Part shown: piece by piece, positions 57,860 to 64,000 of the stretch
Layout: each line of letters starts with the position of its first letter
Position numbering within the stretch: position 1 is the first letter of the stretch
Assembly (NCBI GenBank): GCA_029891345.1
Contig: CM057009.1
Location: 228,647,120-228,711,119 of the forward strand
DNA length: 64,000 nucleotides
Source: Dryococelus australis
Taxonomy: Eukaryota; Arthropoda; Insecta; Phasmatodea; Phasmatidae
Direction: 5' to 3'
Made by a program: the position numbers and the translations under genes
Notes under the pieces: generated by a model
The model's input: the letters and a program-made list of their open reading frames with translations, nothing else
Database searches by the model: none
What the model was told of the DNA's origin: nothing

Positions 57860-58950
57860 TCCCAGCAAACACGGGAAATACGGACCAGAATCTGGCCATT
57901 AAATACTAGCCGACAAACTCCGACTTGCCGATACCGGCCCACTGTCTTATGCTGGAAGCAACCCGATGGAAATATGGCCTGGCAGCTGACTGTTGGCCGA
58001 CAGTGTCTAAAATCACCTTTTCGCTACCATCAAGATACGAAATGTATTACGGCCAAATATTCACGGAAAGTACGGGCCATAATCAGGCTGGTAAAACCCA
58101 GACGACAAACTCTGGCAAGCCGATAACGACCCACTGTCTTATGCCGGAAGCGGCCCAATGGAAATATGGATTGGCTGCTGACTCTTTGCCGACAGTGTCA
58201 AAAATACACTTTAACACTACCGGCATAATACAAAATGTATTCTGGCCAACATACACGAAAAGTACGGGCCATAATCGGGCCGGTTAAAGCTAGCCGACAA
58301 ACTCCATCCAGCCAATACCAGCCCACTATCTCATGCCAGAAGCAGCCCAAAGGATATATGGACTGGCGTCTAACTGTTGGCCGACAGTGTCGGGCCTGCG
58401 ATAGCTGGATGTCGATATGTTGCCGGGCCTGCAATGGCTGGATGTCATTACGATGCTGGGCCTGCGATGGCTGGATTTCGCTACGATGCCAGGCCTGCGA
58501 CGTTACAATGCCGGGCCTGTGACGGCTGGATATCGTAACGATGCTGGGTCTGCGACAGCTGGATGTCATAACGATGCCAGGCCTGCAGCGGCATGATGTC
58601 CAGTAATTCGCAGTAAACAGACGGAATAAACCTTATCTTTTCGATTAAAATTTTAGTAAATGTCATTTCATCTTTACATATCTTCATTTCTTTTACTTCT
58701 CAACACATTGTATGATATGAAAGTCTTTTGCTTGCTGAGTGTGAGATTCTAGCCTACGACCCTTGAGTTGACAGTCCAGCATTCTAACCTATATGCAATG
58801 GGGTAAGTTGCTAATATACTCCAGTAATTCAAATTATATCATGACAAAAAAATATTATAAATGTATATATATAAATTACATTACAATATAACAAATAATT
58901 TTAAAACACTGATTATTTTCAAAACTATTTCATCAGAGGCTTGCAAAGAA
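57860..58950 (-). mobile_element. Head element, minus-oriented copy (left arm)
   Basis: Reverse complement matches 7057-7997. It contains three 170-190 bp units (marked by 'gccgacaaactc' at about 57911, 58103 and 58292), a 33-bp array at about 58390-58600 (unit like gggcctgcgatggctggatg) and the tRNA-like stretch at 58737-58812. Confidence 0.7.
58737..58812 (-). repeat. tRNA-like sequence, left arm
   Basis: Minus strand reads 'ataggttagaatgctggact' and then 'aggctagaatctcac' at B-box position; diverged copy of 61049-61126. Confidence 0.45.
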
Positions 58951-60949
58951 AATAGTTTTGTTAGTTTTTAATATATCTGTTAAATGACTGTACAAATAAA
59001 AAATTGAAAGCAAACAAATGACATTGGTTATCACATGACACTTTTAAAATCACGAAAAATCATGCAAATGGTTATCACGCGGTCTCAAATAATACTTCAT
59101 GTCATTAAATGATAGCAAACATTTCGCATTTTTAACACAATTTTCTATATGTTTGTCGGCAAAAGAACATTATATTTACATCATTATTGTGAAAAAGGGC
59201 CTTGTCTCAAAAACGTTACCAGGCTGGTATAGATAAGATAATGACCAGCTTACCGAAAAGACAAAGATACTATATGGAAATCGGCACAGAAACATTGTGC
59301 CCCAAAAAAGACTTCAGAGCGTAAACAGCTAGCAAACATCTTGCCTATTCTAAACACTTTCCAAAAGTTTGTCGGCAAAAAGACGTAATATTTATATCAT
59401 TATTGTGACAAAGTCTTGTCACGAAAATGTTACTGGCCCAGATTAAATAAGATAATGACCAGATTACCGAAAAGACAATGTTGCCACATTTGAATGGGTT
59501 CAGAAATATTTTTCATTTGCTTGCAACATGTTTCCTCTGCGATATCATGCCGAAATATTTTCGGTGATTTCCACCTGTTATTATAAAAATACAGAGGGAA
59601 GTTGTCTTTTTTCTACCAGCAAACATTCAGTCTCAACAAAGACATCATGCCATTAACAGCCAGCTAACATCTTACCTATCCAAAACACTTCTCAAAAGAT
59701 TATAGGGCAAAAGACATCATATTGTTATATTTATTGCGATAAAGAGTCTTGTCTTGAAAAGGTTGCCGGGCCGGAATAAATAAGAAAACCCAGCAAACAC
59801 AAACTGTCGTCAAAGCGTCGGCTAATTGTAGTTCCAATACCTGTACGGTCAGCAACTGTCGATTGAATGCCAGAAGATAGCCGTCTGACAACGGCATGAT
59901 GTCTTTTTTGAGACAGATTGCAAGCCTTTAGATAAAAGACAACGTCCTGTTGTATTTTTTAGGATACCAGATGAATATCACCGAAAAGACGTCGGCATAA
60001 TAACGCAGAGGAAACATGTTGCAAGCATCTTAAAAATGTTTCTGGGCCGATTCCCATAAGGCATCTTTGTCTTTTCGGTAAGCTGGCCATTTTATTATTT
60101 ATCCCGGCCCAGTAACGTTTACAAGACAAGGCTATTTATTACAATAATTATATAAATATGATGTTTTTATTTTACCAACAAACTCTTGGAAAGTGTTTTG
60201 AATAGGCAAGATGTTAGCTAGCTGTTATCAGTATGATGTCTTTTTTGAGACCAAATGTTTGCCGCTATAAAAAGACAACGGCCTGCTGTATTTTTAAGGA
60301 TAACAGAGGGATATCACCGAAAATATGCCGGCATGATATAGCAGAGGAAACATGTTGCAAGCACCTTAAAAATATTTCTGAGCCGATTCCCATACGGCAC
60401 CTTTGTCTTTTTGGTAAGCTGGACAATATCATATTTATTCCGGCCCGACAATGTTATCGATTCAAGGCGCTTTATCACGTTAAAAATATTAATATAATAT
60501 ATTTTTGACAACAAACTTCTGGAAAGTGTTCAGAATAGGCAAGATGTTCACTAGTTGTTAATGGCGTGACGTCTTTTTTGAGACAGAATATTTGCCGTTA
60601 GAAAATGACAATGGCCCTCTGTGTATTTTAGGATAAGAGATGGATATCACCGAAAATATGTCGGCATGATATCGCAGAGGAAACATGTTACAAGCATCAT
60701 AAAAATGTTTCTGGGCCGATTCCCAAACTGCATCTTTATCTTTTCGGTAAGCTGGACATTATCTTATTTATTCTGGCCCGATAATGTTTTCCAGACAAGG
60801 TTCTTTATCACAATAAAAATATAAACATAACGTATTTTTGCCGACCAAATTTTGGAAATTGTTTTGAATAGGCAAGATGTTTGCTAGCTCTTAATTTCAT
60901 GATGTATTTTTGAGACAGTGTTTTAAGAATTTGCATGATTTTTCGTGAT

Positions 60950-61816
60950 TATAAATGTGTCATGTGGTAGCTAATGGCATATGTTTGCTTAGAATTTTTT
61001 TCATTTGTACAACCATCCGACACATATATTAAAAAATTTAAAAAAGAACATTTCCCAGTAGTGTATAGGTTAGTATGCTGGACTGTCAACTCAAGGGTCT
61101 TAGATTCAAATCCCGCACTCAGCAAGTAAAGTATTTCATATAATGCTAAGTGTTTAGAAGTAACTGAATTTAATATATGTAAAGAGGAAGTCACTATTAA
61201 TAAAATTATGAATACAATATCTAAGATTTAGTCTATGTGTTTACTGTTTATTTCTGGACATCATGCCGCAGCACGTCCACCATCGTAACGACATTCAGCC
61301 ATTACAGGCCCGGTTTTATAACAACATCCAGCTGTCACAAACCAGGTATCGCAATGACATCCAGCTGTCGCAGGCCAGGCATCGTAGCGACATCCAGACA
61401 TCGCAATCCCGGGATCATAGTGACATCCAGCCGTCCCAGGCATGGCATCGTAACGTAATCTAGCCGTCGCAGGCGCGACACTGTCGGCAAACAGTTAGAC
61501 ACAGACCATATATTTATCAGGCCGCTCCCGGCATAAGAGAGCTGGATGGTATCGGTTGTCTAGAGTTTGGGGCTAGCTTTTACTGCCCGATTCTGGCACG
61601 TACTTGTGCCAGAATTAATTCAGTTTCTTTCCGGTAGCGGTACGGTGTATTTTTGACACTGTTGGCCAACAGTCCACCACCAGTCTATATTTCCAACAGG
61701 CTGCTTCCGGCATAAGACAGCGGGCCGGTCACAGCGGGCCGGTCTCAGCTGGCCGAAGTTTGTCGGCTAGCTTTTACAGGCCCAAATCCGACCCGTATTT
61801 TCCATGTTTGCTGGGA
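60950..61816 (+). mobile_element. Head element, plus-oriented copy (right arm)
   Basis: Matches 7057-7997 and the reverse complement of 57860-58950. It contains the tRNA-like stretch (61049-61126), a 33-bp array (about 61270-61470) and two 170-190 bp units, ending TTTGCTGGGA. Confidence 0.7.
61049..61126 (+). repeat. tRNA-like sequence, right arm (best copy)
   Basis: 'agtgtataggttagtatgct' fits an A-box region and 'agattcaaatccc' a B box, 45 bp apart. The stretch between resembles a D-stem/anticodon region with loop CTGTCAA, but the anticodon stem does not pair, so it is not called as a tRNA gene. Confidence 0.5.
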
Positions 61817-63159
61817 ATGGCCAGCTTGCCCAAAATACAATCATACCGTATGCGATTCGGCGCAGAAACATATTTTAATGCTTGCAAAATGTTTCTTCTG
61901 CGATATCATGGCGACATCTTTTCAGTGATATCCAAATGTCAGCCTAAAAAACACAGCGGGCCGATATCTTTTTTGTAACGACAATCCTTCCTCCTTAAGA
62001 AAGACATCATGCCTTTATCAGCTAGCTAACATCTTGACTATTCAAAAGACTTTACAAAAGTTTGTTTGCAAAAATACATAATATTTATATATTTTTGTTA
62101 TAAAGAGTCTCGTCTCGAAAACGGTGCCGGGCCGGAACAATGAATAAAATGGCCAGTTTACTGAAAACACAAAGATGCTATTTGGTAATCGGACCAGAAA
62201 CATTTTTTAGATCCTTGAAACATATTTCCTCTGCGATATCATGCAGATATATTTTCGGTGATCTCCATCTGTTATCCTAAAAAATACAGTGGGCCATTGT
62301 CTTTTTTCTGCCGGCAAACATTCTGTCTCAAAAAAGACATCATGCCGTTTACAACTAGCTAATATATTGCCTATTCAAACACTTTCCAAAAGTTTGTCGG
62401 CAAAATTACATTATATTTATATCTTCATTGTGATGAACAGCCTTGTCTCGAAAACCTTGCCAGGCCGATATAAATAAGATAAATACCAGCTTACCGAAAA
62501 TACAAATATTGTTATGTAAATCGGCTAAGAAACATTTTTAAGAAGCTTGCACGAGTTTCCTCTGCGATATCATGCCGGAATATTTTCGGTGATATCCATA
62601 TGTTATCCTAAAAAACAGAGAAGGCCATTGTCATTTTACTAACGGCAAACATTCTGTCTCAAAAAATGACATCGTGCTGTAAACAGCTAGCTGACATATT
62701 GCCTATGTTTGTAGGCGAAAAGACATCATATTTATATCTTTATTGTTATAAAGAGTCTTGTATCTTAAACGTTACTGGGCCGGAATAAATAAGATAATAC
62801 ACATCTTTCCGAAAAGACAAAGATGCCGTATGGGAATCAGTCAAAAACATTTTTAAGATGCTTGCAACATGTTTCCTCTGCTATATCATATGCGATATCT
62901 TATCGGTGATATTCATCTGTTCTTCAAAAAAATACAGTCGTTCATTGTCTTTTTTCTAACCGTGAACATTCTGTCTCAAAAACGACCACATGCCGTTAAC
63001 ATCTAGCAAAAATCTTGCCTATTAAAAACACTTTCCAAATGTTTGTCGGCAAAAATACATCATATTTGGGTCTCTATTGTGATAAAGAGCCTTGTCTCGA
63101 AAATATTACAGGGCCGGAATAAATAAGATAATACCCAGCTTACCGAAAAGACAAAGTTT

Positions 63160-63786
63160 GCAACACTTCCTTTCCTCCTGGTGCCTCATTAACTCTGGTT
63201 TCCCATACTCGCTACTCGAGCCTACATCAAACACTTGATTACTCTAATAGGTGGTAAGGAGTGCCAAGGGTGGTGCTCATGATGGTAGCTAAATAATGTA
63301 GAAGGATTATAAAAATTTATAATTTAATATTAAAAACTTAAAGTTGGAAAACACAATACATTTATCTTACTGAACAATGAGAATACAATTACGTTATTTG
63401 AATATACAGAAACAGTAGTTATACAAGATACACAATATAATCGCAGGTAATTCCTTAACCTTGCCATAATTAACTTTATAGTGTGCTGAGGGGCGATAGC
63501 TCGTTACGAAAATGGCTCCCTACCGCAAACGCGATAATGCTTACCCAAGTCTGTGGATCTGGTTGGCCTCAAACTCTTCTGGGGCCTAGGGTCGTCTGCT
63601 GCCTTCGTCTTCAGCTTACAGTCTCACTCACTGGTATACTGCCTTCAATCACATTGCCGACTGAAGGGGTTGACGGGGGCACCGTCATGCGGAAGCATTT
63701 TATATCTGACCAACTGGGCATGTTTATAAAATAACTGCACTCGGCCACCAGCTATACCCCAGACGACCTTAGGCGTTATTGCTACA
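63160..63786 (-). mobile_element. LTR 3 of the TGTAGC-type family, inserted in the satellite
   Basis: On the minus strand a clear polypurine tract (gatgggggagggggttag) ends at 63787 and is followed by TGTAGC (63781-63786). A TATA box (GATATAAAATGC) lies about 88 bp inside, and 'tttataaacatgc' matches LTR 2. The satellite stops abruptly at 63157 at 'acaaag', so the LTR's other end is set near there (TGCAAC on the plus strand, an imperfect partner of GCTACA). Length about 627 bp, in line with LTRs 1 and 2. Confidence 0.5.
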
Positions 63787-64000
63787 CTAACCCCCTCCCC
63801 CATCGAGATAACAGCCATCCGTGCTGTTGAAGTGATCATTGATGGAGAACATAACATATGGGGTGAGTGAGAGAGGTACGAGTATCCTGGGGTACATCAG
63901 TGTGGGGGAGGTCGAGGAGATCAAGGCAGTGGAGAACGTCGCACAGGGTGGCATACCCGGAGGACTAATGCGCGGTATCGAGGGTGCAATCGGATGTAGG
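63787..64000 (-). mobile_element. 3' internal end of the element carrying LTR 3
   Basis: Holds the polypurine tract next to the LTR. The remaining bases are GC-rich and no protein motif can be read. The element continues beyond the window. Confidence 0.4.

Larger units (their letters stand above)
57860..61816. mobile_element. Large fold-back (inverted repeat) composite element
   Basis: The outer ends are TCCCAGCAAACACGGG (57860) and its counterpart CCATGTTTGCTGGGA (61802-61816). Between them lie head element (minus, 57860-58950), 335-bp satellite (plus, 59130-59788), a centre with another CCCAGCAAACAC (59789), satellite (minus, 59890-60930) and head element (plus, 60950-61816): an imperfect palindrome centred near 59840 with arms of about 1.9 kb. 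No coding sequence. Fold-back elements of this build are known in animals; this one combines a tRNA-like stretch, a 33-bp array and a satellite. Confidence 0.65.
59130..63157. repeat. 335-bp satellite (three blocks, two orientations)
   Basis: The unit holds 'gcttaccgaaaagacaaaga', 'tttcctctgcgatatcatgc', 'tattttcggtgatatccatc', 'gtctcaaaaaagacatcatg' and 'aagtttgtcggcaaaa'. Anchors of 'ccgaaaagacaaag' lie at about 62158, 62493, 62807 and 63144 (plus) and at 60061, 60396 and 60730 (minus), spacing 315-337 bp. Blocks: 59130-59788 plus (one unit shortened to about 211 bp), 59890-60930 minus, 61817-63157 plus. Open frames inside are chance. Confidence 0.85.

Noticed and set aside
61049..61126. 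Functional tRNA-Asp gene (loop CTGTCAA)
   Set aside because: The anticodon and acceptor stems do not pair; present as part of a repeated element in three places.
1..64000. CRISPR arrays, bacterial operons, defence islands or phage genes
   Set aside because: No bacterial gene organisation, ribosome binding sites or spacer-repeat arrays; all tandem repeats are continuous satellites or minisatellites in eukaryotic-type DNA.

Overview
The window reads as AT-rich, repeat-dense nuclear DNA of an animal, most likely an arthropod with a large genome; the species cannot be fixed. Evidence for a eukaryote: no bacterial operon structure or long intact ORFs, polymerase III type tRNA-like repeats, LTR and DNA transposon remnants with many stops, microsatellites, and two phase-compatible candidate exons with good splice sites. 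Almost everything recognisable is a mobile element or tandem repeat, mostly decayed. I see no intact autonomous element, no rRNA, no CRISPR and no bacterial-style defence or biosynthetic system.

Layout. 0-2.5 kb: two related cysteine-rich coding remnants and the C-terminal end of a Polinton/Maverick-type packaging ATPase, all on the minus strand. 2.7-4.9 kb: GC-richer tandem repeats (21-bp units, 70-bp units with many CCATCTTG/CAAGATGG motifs, roughly 24-bp units). 6.5 kb: a tRNA-derived SINE. 7.1-8.0 kb: a solitary copy of the composite element ('head') that recurs at 58 and 61 kb. 11.7-15.6 kb: 3' portion and LTR of a TGTAGC-type LTR element, the LTR carrying a perfect 22-bp hairpin. 15.6-24.6 kb: AT-rich unique-looking DNA with two candidate minus-strand exons of an unrecognised host gene. 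24.7-26.3 kb: a piggyBac-like transposase pseudogene. 27.0-27.9 kb: a roughly 195-bp tandem array. 30.2-38.8 kb: a decayed Ty3/gypsy (errantivirus-like) element in the order protease, RT, RNase H, integrase, env-like, ending in a second TGTAGC LTR. 41.9-43.2 kb and 53.1-54.6 kb: two inverted copies of one AT-rich dispersed repeat, with a fragment at 38.8 kb. 43.7-45.6 kb: zinc-finger remnant, LINE-5'UTR-like segment and tRNA-like element. 46.6-52.5 kb: a second gypsy element on the minus strand bounded by long (1.1-1.4 kb) terminal direct repeats. 56.7-57.6 kb: two unrecognised coding-like stretches. 57.86-61.82 kb: a large imperfect inverted repeat (fold-back) made of the 7.1-kb element and a 335-bp satellite; the satellite continues to 63.16 kb, where a third TGTAGC LTR (minus strand) interrupts it.

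How the parts relate. Three LTRs (14.8, 38.1, 63.8 kb) share TGTAGC starts and a TATA box about 90-110 bp inside. The head element, the satellite and the third LTR are nested and give a relative insertion order. The strongest candidates for something undescribed are the fold-back/satellite composite with its tRNA-like head, the unassigned coding remnant at 57.1 kb, the paired cysteine-rich remnants next to the Polinton ATPase, and the candidate host exons at 17.0 and 19.3 kb. No database search was possible, so all family names rest on motifs read by eye.
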